DNA of 64,000 bases from Auriscalpium vulgare (GCA_019915015.1 JAHBBC010000011.1:1550001-1614000); one strand, 5' to 3'; positions 11,900-23,692 are shown, counted from the first letter of the stretch. The notes: a model not told the origin generated them from the letters alone. Program-made: numbers and translations.

Positions 11900-13098
11900 T
11901 CACAGCCTATCTCGCTCATCCGCCGCAACAACTATGAACGCCAGCACGCAGTCCCTTGCGAACCCAGGGCCGTCTATCTCGAAGTCTGCGCGAGGGCGCG
12001 GCACTGTACGGATGTCCTCCAGCGGCCGCGGCGCGCCTGGGGCGCGCGGCCAGCACGAGCGGGGCCAAAAGTCGCGCAGGCTGGTCGCGGTCGGGACGGC
12101 GAGCAGGCGTCCCTTGTCCGTCATGCAGAAAATCTGGCCGCCGCCCGGCGACAGTAGACGCTGCACGTCGCGCATCGCGGGGCTGCGCGGGCGCGGCTGC
12201 AGCGTGCGCTGCACTGTCTCGGCGAACTCGGAATCGAAAAGCGCACCGAGCGAGCCGTCCGCACCCTCGGTTGCCATGCAGTGCAAGGAGAAGGGCTGCA
12301 TGTTGATGGGGTTGGTGAAGAAGGGCGTGCGGAAGACGAGCGGGATGCGGAGCGGCGTGAGGAGCGGATCTGGTAGGGAGGCGTCCGGGAGTCCAAGGGC
12401 CGTCGCGAATGAGACGGGGCCATAGTTCGTGGAGGGCAGGACGTAGAGCGGGGGCTGCAAGCCGGACTGCGGGAACTTGGGGATGTTGTCCTCTTGCACG
12501 AGGAGCCCGCGCGCCTGGATATATGCGTGTCAGAAATGGATCAGCGGGAGCGGGGGGACGCACGTTGACGGCTCTCAAGAGTTGCGCGCGCACCCACTCG
12601 GCGCCGCCCCGAGGGAGCGCGCAGCAGCGAGTCAGCGCGGCTTGCAGCGCGAAGGCGTCGCCATCCATCGCCTCGCCCATCTCTGCCGACGCGCGGGCGA
12701 ACGCGTCGAACGCGGCCTGCGCGTCGTCCCACCGGAGCAAAACGTGCAGAACCTTCGCCTTGCGCCATAAGCATTTGCGCGTGACGGATTTCGGTGAGTG
12801 CGGTGTTGTGTAGGCGGGTGGGAGTGCGAGGTCGCAATCGCGCAGCGCGTTGTAGAGCTCGCCCCTTGTAGTAGGCCTGCGCGCGGTTGGAGAGAACCTG
12901 GCGCTTGTCTTCAAGGGGCGTCGTGGGCAGTGCGCTGGCGAGGGCCTCGGTGTAGAGCTATAAAAGAAAATGTTGTGGGTTGACGCGCGCATGAGGAGCT
13001 AGTGGTTGGCGCACATCTATGGCGTCGCGGTTTTTTGCGGCTTTGAATTTAGCATTGCCACGCAGCTTTAGCAATGTCAACTGATCTGCGGTGGCCAT
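11900..13098 (-). CDS. TPR protein with apparent frameshift
   Basis: Begins at 13098 with MATADQLTLLKLRGNAKFKA, a typical first TPR helix. An intron ending in TTTTATAG joins in phase to LYTEALASALPTT and SNRAQAYYK. At the run of four Cs on the plus strand (12862-12865; four Gs in the gene) the frame must change to continue the repeat as ELYNALRDCDLALP. Either one G is extra or two bases are missing; no splice site explains it. The following frame is open through CLWRKAKVLHVLLRWDDAQ. A further intron leads to a C-terminal domain (LVQEDNIPKFPQSGLQPPLY, then FRTPFFTNPINMQPFSLHC) that I do not recognise, ending at 11900. If the frameshift is real the gene is dead; if it is a sequence error the product is a TPR protein of about 350 residues. 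Confidence 0.6.
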
Positions 13099-13698
13099 GA
13101 ATATCGAGATCTAAGGAAAGTCAGGGATCGAAGACGACAGTGCCCTGGTGCAGGTGGTTACAGACATACTTACAGCGTGTATCTTACGCGCCCACGTGCC
13201 ACAGTTGGCCACAAATTGAGTTTTTCTGTTGCCACAAAGCCCCATTTCCTCGCAGTCCGCATGTCTACGACTACAAGTAAGCACGCCCAGCTCGCTCGCC
13301 ACTGCGATTCAGAAGCTGGTTGGTTGCCGAGTTGTCGAGATGTTCAGACGGCCGTTGGTACCGACATCACCGCGACCTTCCGACTGCACGGTGTCCATAC
13401 TTGTGTGCCGTTCCTTCCCCAAAGACAACAACACATCGTAACCGCCAATTGTGACCGTTTTAGCTGCGGCATCGTGGCGACCAGCCGAAGAACAAAGTCG
13501 CGCGGCGTCCATTGGGTGGCCAAACAAGGCCAAACAATCTGCTCATTGTTCTTCGCGTGGACGAAGCGCCTTTGTTGTCGACAAAACCTCCTCACAAAAG
13601 GGCGCTTTAATGGACCCATTATCCCCCTCGCCTTCTTCTGCGACAGCTGCGCCTGGTGCGACTGCGTTTCTCTCTTTCCTTCCTCCACGACGCGCGCC
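13099..13698. other. intergenic, divergent promoter region
   Basis: About 600 bases between the divergent TPR and cysteine-rich genes. A long open frame runs through it on the plus strand into the cysteine-rich gene, but the signal peptide at 13699 marks the probable start, so I treat this as promoter and leader. Nothing else was recognised. Confidence 0.5.
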
Positions 13699-16467
13699 AT
13701 GATATCCAGCGTGCTTGCCATCGTTCTCGTTGCCTCGAGCGCGTATGCCCAACTCAACTCTTCCGTGGTCTGCATTGCAGGCCAATGTCTCCAAGGCTTC
13801 ACCAATACGACGAGTGCGTTACAGCATCTCCTATCTGCAAGTTTTTGACTAACTTGCCCGTAGTTGGCACGACGCTCTCTTCACCAGGCGTCGCGTCTAG
13901 CGTGCTGCTGCTTCCGGGCCAGTACTCGTCAAGCACAAACCCCGCACTACTGCATCAACTTTTGACGGGATCTTCAACAACAGTATCACCATCACCAGGA
14001 TTCAATGGCTCGTCTGTCTCCTCCCCATTCAACGTCGCCCTGCAGCCCGGCCTCGCGGTCTACCCCCAATCACTCTACTCCGGCAGCGCGCAATTCATTG
14101 CCCTGCCAACAACACCCGTGTCCAACACTTCTACTCCCCTCGCTGCATCTGCCATCTCACTATCCACCGACGTCTGGATAGCTGTTAACTCCGGCAACAA
14201 CCGCCTCATTCTGTGGGACTCCGTGCCCGACGTCGCACAGCTTCCCGGCGCCCCCTCCCTGTCGCTCACCGACATCCAATCCAATGCGTGCTCGCCGCAA
14301 TGCGCGGGGGCCGGCGTCTGCTCCTCGTCAGGCCAGTGCGTGTGCCCCGCCGGCTTCACCGGCGCGTCCTGCGAGACCTGCGCGCCGGGATTCTTCGGGC
14401 CGAGCTGCCAAGCGTGCCCCACGGGCTGTACGACATGCGACGACGGGGCCACCGGCTCCGGACGCTGCCTCTCAACAACGGTCGCGAACCCGCCCTCGAG
14501 CTGCAACTGCCTCAACGGCGAATGCGGCACGAATGGGCAGTGTACATGCAATGCGGGGTGGACGACCGCCGACAACGGCACGGCGTGCGCAAAGTGCGCG
14601 CAGGGCTTTTTCTTGGACGGGAACGGCGACTGCTCCGTGTGCCAGCTCGGCTGCGCGCAGTGTGCGGACGGGAGCGGGATCTGCGTGAGCTGCAAGACGG
14701 GCTTCACACAAGATGCGAACGACAGGACGAAGTGCGACGCTGTGCAGTCGGTCACGAGCACGGGGACCGTGTGCCCGGATGGGAGCTTCAGCAGCGGCAC
14801 TGCGTGCACGCCTTGTTCTCCATCCTGCAAGACTTGCTCTGGCCCGACCTCCAACGATTGCATTCTCTGCGGCGACGGTCAATTCACATTGGGGGCGAAT
14901 TGCGTACCAACGGACGGCAATGGCGTCTGCCAAAGTTCGAACTTGGTCGCCAACAACAATAAGCACGTCTGCGACAGTGAGTGGTCTCGAAGATGACTAT
15001 GCGTAGCGTACTCAAATCCTTGACAGGTTGCCCGGCAAAATGCACGTCCTGCCAGATCCCGAACTTCACCGTCGCGTCAACAATCGACCAGCTGCAATGC
15101 ACCGGATGTCTGCCTGGCTCTGTCCTGTCACAAGGCAAATGCGTCGCTAGCTGCCCCAGTGGAACTTTCTTGTCACCGCAGGACAATCTGACATGCACAG
15201 GTGCGCACATATCGTCTCGCCTACCGCTCTAGCTAACGATTTGTCCGCAGCATGCTCCTCCTCATGCGGAACGTGTGCCGGGGCTGCCGATTTTTGCCTG
15301 ACCTGCGCCTCCAACCAGCTTGCCTCGAACGGGAAATGCGTCTCCACCTGCCCCACCGCCACCTTCTCCTCCGCCAACTCGTGCCTCAGCTGCCATTCCG
15401 ACTGCGCGACGTGCTCCGGCTCCTCCTTCAACCAATGTTCAAGCTGCCCCGCCGATCGCCCCGTCCTCACCAACGGACGCTGCCTGCCAACATGCAGCAA
15501 GGCCCAATTCTTCGACCGCACAACCGGGAGCTGTCAATCTTGCGACTCGAGCTGCTCGAGCTGCTCTGCCTCCGGGCCTAGCAGCTGCCTCGCGTGCGCC
15601 AGCTCTACCTCCGTTCTTCGCGGGGGCTCCTGTGCCCCGGCGAACTGCAACGGCACATCTGGCGTCATCCCCGGCTTGGGTGTGTGCCTCTCCGAGCTCG
15701 TCGCCGTGCCGCAGGCCAGCGGCACCTCCAGCCCCATCCCGCTGCCCAGCATCACCGGTATCAACACGCCCGCGCCCGTCACCCGCAGCTCGGGCCGCCC
15801 GCTCGCGTGGTGGGAGATCCTCCTCATGGCGCTCGGCTGCGCGTTCATCTTCGTCTTCATCCTCATGCTCTGGCGGCGCCGCATGCGCCGCCGCCGCGCA
15901 AAGGCGACTGCCGCGTTCGCGGCCGCGAAGAACCTTAATGGGCCCTCCTCCTGGGGGCGCCGCCTGCTCGCGCTCTTCGGGCGCACGCCCGCGCAGCGGG
16001 CGCAGCGCGAGGAGCTCAAGCTCGCGAAGCTGCGGCATACAGAGACAGAGCGCCACGCGCGAGAGATGGACAAGCTCTCCGCGCTCCCGTCGTACTACCG
16101 CCGCGTGCCTGCGCCGCGCTACGACGAGGACGACGAGGGCCCGGACGAGAATGCCACCCGCCGCATGTCCGCGCTGTCGGCGGGCTCGGTATACTCGCAG
16201 GTGACGGGCGCGCCGCGGCGCGCGCCGGACGTGCGCCAGCCCGTGCGGGGGCCCGAGCCAATGGCGTCGCGCTTCTCGTGGACGACGTCGGGCTCGAGCG
16301 CCGCGTCGTCCAAGCGTGCGCCGACGGAGGCGCAGCGCTATGCGAACGCACATCGTCAGGGGAAGCCGGAGAGCCCTGAGGGCGCGCGTGGCGCGTATTG
16401 GATGGAGCCGGCGCGCACGGGCGGAAGCAGCGGGAGCGAGGGCTCACGCAATCCGTTCCGCAGGTGA
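13699..16467 (+). CDS. secreted/type I membrane protein with EGF-like and furin-type cysteine-rich repeats
   Basis: The start at 13699 gives a signal peptide (MISSVLAIVLVASSAYAQ). The next 150 or so residues are Ser/Thr/Pro-rich with N-glycosylation sequons. Then comes a long cysteine-rich ectodomain: an EGF-like unit (QCVCPAGFTGASCETC), then CPTGCTTCDDGA, CNCLNGECGTNGQCTC, CSPSCKTCSG, CPAKCTSCQ, CSSSCGTCAG, CHSDCATCSG and CDSSCSSCS units like growth-factor-receptor/furin Cys-rich repeats. One transmembrane helix follows (WWEILLMALGCAFIFVFIL), then RRRMRRRRAK as a stop-transfer signal and a cytoplasmic tail of about 200 residues, basic and Ser/Arg-rich, ending at 16467. Three short introns lie at about 13815, 14977 and 15201. 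The layout suits a cell-surface receptor or wall-anchored sensor. No kinase or other catalytic domain is present, and ligand and role are unknown. Confidence 0.85.
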
Positions 16468-17894
16468 TGCGTACTGGTGTTGGTTGATTTCTCTCGTCGC
16501 ATCTTGATTCATCACTTGCTCTCACATATACAATCGTCAGTCTCATTTTCAGGCGCCCGCGGTGGCTGCCTACGACAACTCATTTCGTAACATACGACTT
16601 ACCTGCATATTTCGGATTCCACATTTGTAGCGATAGACTAGTACCATCTGGACGTGTAATTGAAACATATATCATTATCGAACAAACGCTCTCAGGCTTC
16701 GAGTTCGGTTCATGCTGCACTTCTTGGTGGGTCAGAGGATATCATGTAATACAGACTCTACACATGTGCCCTGTACTAACACATCCAGTCCTTTCGTTGC
16801 CCGCTGAGAACATCCCACTACTAGACTCGGTAGAAGTAGACATCGCCCGTCGCTCTGCTGCACTTCTTGGTGGGATCATAGTTGTCAGGAAACCGGGGCA
16901 GGAGGACATGTACGTATGGTGGAAATTTCGACGGTGGCGGTGGCGCCCGATCAACGCCCGGCTGGTGGATTGGCGAGAAGACAGCGTAGGCACAGTTGAA
17001 TGAGCGGGGACCCGGAGGGAAGTGGGGAGACTGTCCGAGTCCGTCTTCAACTTCAAGTTGCGGTAAGTAATAAAGTGTAAGTACTATGTGCTGTCACCAC
17101 CGCTCGCCGAAGGAGTTGGCAGAACACTAACTTACTGGACTCCACTGAACGCGCCTATGCTGATAAAACAACGACTCGTTGCCGACATCCACATCGTCGT
17201 GGACGTTGATGTCACTCGAAAGTACTAAGGCTGAGCGCTTTGAAACGCGCGCGCGTTGCTTCGTCATCACCACGCCTTGACGGTCTACTACTATGTACAA
17301 CACCATCCGGAGTTCTGAGTCGTAGACATAGGCGAGCGCAGATCATCACCACCTGTAAGGCTTGCGCTGATGCTCGTACTAAGGCGCTATCTTCTCGTGG
17401 ACCATCACTGCGCTTGCACGCGTGCCCCACTCACCAGGCTCGCCGCCGCCACCAGTTCACAATCAGAGTCCCCCACCTCCAAGGCTCACCACCCGGGTCC
17501 ACCACGCTCTCTTATAGGCCTCCCGCGCGCGCGTAGCAGCGCACTCATGCCTTTCGGTCCCGAGGCTCAGGCGCCTCACGAAGGTTGGGTCCGCTATGCC
17601 CGTGCAGTACGGGCGGAACAGTGCGTGATACACACGGATCTAAAGAAGTACGAATTGTGATCCCCTACACCGCACCCGTTGCCACGCACACCGCAGTGAG
17701 ACCCGTACCAGGGCATAACCTTGTCCATTCTACGCAAGGTTGCCTGCAGAGACGACACCGCGCTAGTAACTCCACATTGGCAGATCTTTCTTATAACAGC
17801 GTACTTGCCATTGGAGATGGAGCAGTCCTCACAGTTCAACGGTCAGCTTGAAGCTTGACCGCCGACTCTCAAAATCGAGCGCGAGCGCTTAATC
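16468..17894. other. long intergenic region
   Basis: About 1.4 kb between the cysteine-rich gene and the first MFS transporter. Small open frames are present on both strands, but none shows domains or an exon chain I trust. It holds an 18-nt perfect direct repeat (16714-16731 and 16857-16874) and, at its right end, the promoter of the transporter. Confidence 0.4.
17790..17801 (+). promoter_or_regulatory. TATA-like promoter element, transporter copy 1
   Basis: CTTATAACAGCG lies 105 bases before the start of the first transporter. The identical 12-mer lies 93 bases before the start of the second copy. Conservation in otherwise diverged leaders suggests a core promoter element. Confidence 0.5.
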
Positions 17895-19825
17895 ATGTCA
17901 TCTCCAAACTCGTCGACGAGTTCCCTCAATTTCTCAAATTTCTCCAAGGACAGCGACATATCTGGCCATGACTCCGTGCATAAGGAGGAGACTTCCGACC
18001 TTGCTCCCGTAGACGGTGGCGCCCAGGCGTGGACGTTCGTCCTCTGCTCATTCGTCCTGGAGAGTTTTGTTTGGGGACTACCGTTTAGGTACGTCCACAC
18101 AGTCACGTACTTTTCTGACACTGAATTGGCGGTGTGAAGTTATGGTGTATTTCAGCAGTGGTATCTCAGCAATCCGCCGTTCGAGGGCACGTCTGAGGCA
18201 ATTATCAACGCGATTGGGACCATCGGGCTCGGCATCCTATACATGGAAGGCATCTTGCTCGCATTCGTTTTCCAGCGCTTCCCTCAATGGCTCAGGCCCA
18301 TGATGGTTGGGGGCCTCGTTGTGTGTGTTTTCTCTTTGCTCATCTCGAGCTTTGCGACCAAGGTGCGCGTTCCGGAGAGCATGTTACAATGCTTCCTAAA
18401 TTAATACGCCCAGGTATGGCACCTCATTATTCTTCAAGGCGTTGTGTATGGAACCGCCTCAGGCTGTCTCTACATGCCCGCCATTTTCTGGGTACGCGTC
18501 TTCTTGATAAATGATGTGTTTTGATCTCACAATGGTCTTCCAGCTACCAGAATGGTTTGACGTGGTCAGTACCCGCCTTCTCTTGCTTTCTGTTCCTACT
18601 CATGGGCTTGATTGCTACAGCGCCGCTCTTTTGCAAGTGCCTTTATATTCAGCGGGGGTGGCCTCGGAGGCACTATCTTCCCGCTCGCAGCCAACTACCT
18701 ACTCGAACGCGTCGGCTTCCGCTGGACCATCCGCATCATCGCCCTCATAGTAGCAATATTTGGCGGAGTCGCCATCATCGGTGTGAAGCCGCGCTTGCCT
18801 ATCCCGCCCCTGAGCAGCCGCAAGACGGCCCCTGCCCCCGACCTCTCGTTCCTCAAGTCGCCGGTGTTCATATCAGTCGTAAGCTCGTTAGCTCAGAACG
18901 CGAGAGCCAATCACATTGAGATCAGCGGCCTAGGGCATCTCGATTTTCTTGCAGGGACTCGCATACTTCCCCGTGGCAATCTATATTCCGACTTACACTG
19001 TCGCCCTTGGGCACTCAAGCCTCAGCGGGGCGCTTGCTCTGGCCGTCTTCAATATGGCCACCGTCGTCGGTATATCCATAACGTGTAGCATGTCATACTG
19101 AGATGTTGATGTTATTGCAGGACAAATCATATGTGGCTTCTATTGCTCGGATTTCGGCCCTTACACCCACGTCATGCTCTTCTCAACAATACTGTCCTGC
19201 GTCATGGCGTATGCATTGTGGGGTTTTGCGCATAGCCTCGCATTAGTCTTTGTCTTTGTCGTCATGTTCGGGATGATTGTACGTGGAGATTTTCACACAC
19301 ATCTTCGAACTGCCTGACATATTATGTCTCAGAGTGGCGGCTTCAGCGCTATCTGGACGCCAGCAGCCGCCGAGGTCCACGGTATGCTCGGTCTGATTTC
19401 CCATTTGACGAGATTAGCTTACGCGAAATACAGCATCCCAGCCCTGGCCGCCCTTCGCATTCTTCGGCGCTTGGAAAGGGCTGGCAGCCATCTTTGGGCC
19501 GAACATCGCTGCCGTTCTTCACCGTGACCGCACCAATGGCAGCTCCGCGGCGCACTCGGGCGCGGGACAGGGTGGCTGGGGTGGCTTCGGATTCACAGGT
19601 GCGAATCGCCAGCTTGATCTATTCTCTTGGAATCAGTTGACTGATGGCTCCTTGTCTGTAGCGATCACTATCTTTGTTGGAAGTATGATGGCGGCGGCGG
19701 CGGCGGGGTCGGTAATATCGTCGTTCTTGCGGGTGCACAAAACGCGGACGGAGTCGACGCGCGGGAAGGGAAAGAGTCGACGTCACCCTCGCCTTTCGCT
19801 GTTTGAGTATAGCGATGAGGTATAG
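17895..19825 (+). CDS. MFS transporter, monocarboxylate (MCT) type, copy 1
   Basis: Twelve-helix major facilitator of the fungal MCT-like group; substrate unknown. The start at 17895 opens a Ser-rich cytoplasmic N-terminus, then LAPVDGGAQAWTFVLCSFVL. Intron 1 (18089-18139) joins WGLPF to SYGVFQQWYLSNPPF. Intron 2 (18363-18413) joins SSFATK to VWHLIILQGVVYG. Later exons give LPEWFDV, RRSFASAFIFSGGGLGG, GFRWTIRIIALIV, GLAYFPVAIYIPTYTVALG, ICGFYCSDFGPYTHVML and SGGFSAIWTPAAAEVHA, ending at 19825 in an Arg/Lys-rich tail. In-frame stops at 18135-18137 and 18402-18404 look like breaks but both lie inside introns, so the gene is intact. It is about as long as copy 2 and shares most exon limits with it. 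Confidence 0.85.
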
Positions 19826-19939
19826 CGGGCTAACACTTGAAGAAGAAGCTGCAGTAATCACTAGGTAACTATGTACAAGTCTAGAGGAATATCAATAGCG
19901 GGATGTCATAACGCATGTGGAGGCCATATGACGATTGTC

Positions 19940-20115
19940 AGAGCCCCGGGAGCGCCGACTAGAACGGCGGCTTGAATACATCCACGTCAAGATGAGCGAA
20001 GTGCAACCCGAGACACCGCACCAGGGGATGTGTGCACTGTCGAGATAGACGATGAGGTGCGCGACGTTCGGGCATGCACGCCCTGTCGGCTCAGGATTTG
20101 AAACTTGGGCCATGA
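19940..20115 (-). pseudogene. relic of F-box-like gene (C-terminal part)
   Basis: On the minus strand one frame reads GRACPNVAHLIVYLDSAHIP. A one-base shift later, another frame reads RCLGLHFAHLDVDVF. Together these match the C-terminal part of the F-box-like genes at 23693-24967 and 45560-46825 (RACPNLAHLIICI, then RCLGLHFAQPDVDV). The frame change and loss of both flanks make it a dead fragment. It lies just downstream of, and convergent with, MFS copy 1, as the fuller pseudogene does with MFS copy 2. Confidence 0.75.
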
Positions 20116-21676
20116 GAGGTTCACACGCCGATGAAGACTGATATGCGAAGTTTACGGCTGGGAGGGAAACACTCTGCAGTATTCAGGGTCGGGGCGGGAG
20201 GGGATGATACTGGCAGAGACGAGGGTGAATAGGCCCGGGTCAGAGGTTTGGGGCACTTGCTGGGCATATGGGCATGGATCATGCAGAAACCGCGCACGCA
20301 GGAGTCGGCTTTCCTGCAACACAGACACGAGCGAAAGAAAAAACACATACGTCGATTGATAATCTGAAACTTGAATGAAAATGTGCACACTGAGTACTGT
20401 GCATGATAAGATACAAACCCGCTGGGCTGCTCGGGACGTACATATACGGAAATCACCAGACATTACCCTAAAGACCAAGGAGCAGAAGACGAATATCCAC
20501 GCCTAGTCGCCGTCGTCTATGCGTCCGTGACTCGTGTCGACGACGGGCTGAATACTTAATACGAGTCGCATGGTAGTCTTCAGGTCATCAGAGGAATGAC
20601 GCGAAATCTAAGCAACAAAAAATACATCGTCAGGGGGGAGAAAAGCTGCAGGATGATATGGAACACGATGTTGCGTCGAAGCATCCGTAGAGGCAGTGCT
20701 AGTCGAAGTGGGCATGTGGGCACACGACCTTCTCCGAAGCGTTCCCTCCGGCTTGAAGAGGTTTCAAACTGTTTCAACTCGCGTGTCAGCGTCACAATCT
20801 GTTGCGAGCAAAGGTACCTGAGGCTTACAAGTGTTTAATTCTTTGCAAGCTCTCACGATTACACCCGGTTATATATTTGCGTCATATCTGGGGCTCGTTC
20901 CTATGTGGACACGAATCTCATGCGATTATTATGATGTTGTAGTTCAATTGGAGCTGGGTTACAAGGGCTGGGGACTTGTAATCCGGGCCACAAGTCGCGG
21001 CAAGATTTTTCGCTGATGCGGCCAGACGTTGTGAATTGGTAGGTCTCCAGGCGAGGATGAAGTCGGTTTCAGTTAGTAGCTGACATGCAACAGACAGTGT
21101 TGTTGTTTCGGGTCGCTTGAGCGAGGGCGTGGGAAAGAGCAGACGACTCAGCGCGCGGCGGCCACATCGGTTGGGCCTTACCTTGTTCCCAAGGATTCCG
21201 AACAATCCTGGCGCCTTCCTGAAGATTTCGGACACTATGAAGGCACGTATGTACGATCTATCGGGCCAAGATTGACTCGGCGTCCGGATAGGTGTGCGAC
21301 TCCTTGGGACTGAGTTGGGACTGAGTTGAGATCCTTGCGCTGGCGAAATATTCTTTCGATGTCTTCGCTGTCACCGTCAGCCCGCCGTTTAAGCCGGCTG
21401 TCGAATGTCGCCAAAGTCTTGCGTTCAACTGCGCTGGACCTGACCGATGTATCGAAGACCACTGGCCGAATGACTGTTTTCCAGCCGGTAGACTCGGAGT
21501 CTCGGAGATGCTGGTGCAGCGCTCAGCGACCGCACTCGCCTTTTGCGCAGCGGCTCAAACTTGGCAGATGACAAGCGCTCTCTCTTATAACAGCGCTCTG
21601 GCCGTCAAGAATGTAGCAACCCTCTCTGTCCAACGAGCGTGAGCTCCCCCGACTTTCAAAGTCCGAGCACGCCACC
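20116..21676. other. intergenic region between duplicated modules
   Basis: About 1.5 kb from the F-box relic to the second transporter. By position it should contain the remains of the N-terminal part of the decayed F-box copy, but I cannot align it reliably by eye. The right end is the promoter of transporter copy 2. No intact gene seen. Confidence 0.4.
21584..21595 (+). promoter_or_regulatory. TATA-like promoter element, transporter copy 2
   Basis: CTTATAACAGCG, identical to the element before transporter copy 1, lies 93 bases upstream of the start at 21677. A shared TTGGCAGAT lies 15-25 bases before it in both copies. Confidence 0.5.
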
Positions 21677-23591
21677 ATGTCCTCTGCACCGTCCGCGAGC
21701 TCGTCAACGACCTCCCTCAAGTTTTCAAGCTTCTCCAAAGACACGGACACGTACAACGAGACTGTCCTCGGCCATGAACGCACCCGTAAAGACGGGACTG
21801 CTGTTCTGGCTCCCGTAGATGGCGGCGTTCAGGCGTGGACGTTCGTCTTCTGCTCTTTCGTCCTGAACGGTCTTGTCTGGGGATTTCCAAACAGGTACTT
21901 CGACGCAGTCAAGTACTTTGCTGACGCTGACTTGGCGGTGGGCGGCAGTTATGGTGTATTTCAGCAGTGGTATCTCAGCAATCCGCCGTTCGAGGGCACG
22001 TCTGAGGCAATGATCAACACGATTGGGACCGTCGGGCTCGGGATTCAATACATGGAGGGCATTTTGCTAGCATTTTTGTTCCAACGCCTCCCGCATTGGA
22101 TCAGACCAATGATGGTTGGGAGCCTCGTCGTTTGTGTGACCTCCATGCTCATCTCGAGCTTTTCGACCAAGGTGCGTGTTCCGCAGAGCTTGTTACAATG
22201 CTTCCTCAACCAGTATGCCCAGATCTGGCACCTCATATTTCTCCAAGGTGTTGTGTATGGGACCGCCTCTGGCTGTCTTTACCTGCCCGTCATTTTCTGG
22301 GTACGCTTCTTCTTGCTATTGGATAATGTATCTTATCTCACGATGATCCTCCAGCTCTCAGAATGGTTTGACGTGGTCAGTGCCAGTGCCTGCCTTATCT
22401 CCCTTTCGTTCCCTTCTCATTGGGCTGCTTACAGCGTCGCTCTTTCGCGAGTGCCATCATATTCAGTGGGGGCGGCTTCGGAGGCGCCGCCTTCCCGCTC
22501 GCAGCCGACTACCTCCTCCAACGCGTCGGCTTCCGCTGGACCATCCGCGCCATCGCGCTCACAGTGGGAATTCTCGGCGGCGTTGCCATCCTTGGTGCGA
22601 AGCCTCGCTTGCCCATTACGCCTGCCGGATGCCGCAAGACGGCTCCCCTAGAATTCTCGTTCCTCAAATCGTCGGTGTTCTTATCACTCGTAAGCTTGTT
22701 TCCCATGGATTGCTACTCATGTTGACGATCAGTGGTCTAGGGCACTACTGTCTTCTTGCAGGGCCTGGCATACTTCACCGTGTCAATCTACATTCCATCT
22801 TACACCGTTGCCCTCGGGTACTCAAGGCTCTGCGGGACGCTTGCTTTGACCGTCTTCAATTTGGCCACCGTCGTCGGTACGTCCCTCGACGTATACTAAC
22901 AGGTGCGACTGAGATGTTAATGTCACTGCAGGTCAACTTATCTGTGGCTATTATTGCGATTTTGGCCCGTACACCCATGTCATGCTCTTCTCAGCTACAC
23001 TGTCCTCGATTCTGGCATATGCGATGCGGGGTTTCGCGCATAGCCTTGCATTACTCTTCGTCTTTGTCGTCATGTTCGGGGTGATTGTAAGCGGAATCAT
23101 TTGTACACCTGTGCGCTGCATCTAATACGTCATATCATCAGAGTGGCGGCTTCACCTCCATCTGGACGCCCGCTGCCGCCGAGGTCCACGGTAAGCTCAT
23201 CGGTCTGATTTCCCGCATGACGAGTTTAGCTTACGCTAAATACAGCATCCCAGCCCTTCTCGCCCTACGCATTCCTATGCGCTGCAAAAGGGCTGGCAGC
23301 TGTCTTCGGGCCGTTTGTTGCAGCCGTTCTTCACCATGACCGCGCCAATGGCAGTTCCGCGTCGCAGTCTGGCGCCGGACAGCATGGCTGGGGTGGCTAC
23401 GGATTCACAGGTGCGAAACGCCAGCTTGGGCTATCTCTTGATGTTCGTCGACTGAGGGGTCCATGTCTGCAGCGATCACTATATTTGTGGGGAGTATTAT
23501 GGCCGCGGCGGCGGTGGGGTCGCTCATCTTGGCGTTCTTGCGGGCGCGCGCAATGCGAACGGGTGGGAAAGACTCACCTTGCCCTGCATAA
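21677..23591 (+). CDS. MFS transporter, monocarboxylate (MCT) type, copy 2
   Basis: Paralogue of the gene at 17895, about 3.8 kb downstream in the same orientation, with the same intron positions. The start at 21677 opens a Ser-rich N-terminus, then LAPVDGGVQAWTFVFCSFVL. The spliced product continues WGFPN, SYGVFQQWYLSNPPF, IQYMEGILLAFLF, IWHLIFLQGVVYGTASG, LSEWFDV, RRSFASAIIFSGGGFGG, GLAYFTVSIYIPSYTVALG, ICGYYCDFGPYTHVML, SGGFTSIWTPAAAEVHA and ends at 23591 after a last transmembrane helix with a short tail. Intron 1 uses the acceptor GGCGGCAG. Nothing breaks the frame once introns are removed. The C-terminal tail differs from and is shorter than that of copy 1. Substrate is unknown; fungal MCT-like proteins handle carboxylates, amino acids or riboflavin. 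Confidence 0.87.
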
Positions 23592-23692
23592 AAAGTACAG
23601 CGTACTCTTACCTCAACACAGCAACAGTAAATAATATACGCAAGATATAAAGCTCTCTGTACAGTAACTTTATTGTAACATTATAGGTGTAC

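Noticed and set aside
14075..14863. 262-codon minus-strand open frame
   Set aside because: Antisense shadow of the cysteine-rich gene; codon bias of the sense exon keeps the other strand open.
15439..16353. 304-codon minus-strand open frame rich in Arg and Ala
   Set aside because: Antisense shadow of the GC-rich C-terminal exon of the cysteine-rich gene; the sense strand has the membrane helix and clean repeats.
18135..18404. In-frame TGA (18135-18137) and TAA (18402-18404) suggesting that MFS copy 1 is a pseudogene
   Set aside because: Both lie inside introns (18089-18139 and 18363-18413) whose GT/AG limits match those of copy 2; the spliced frame is open.
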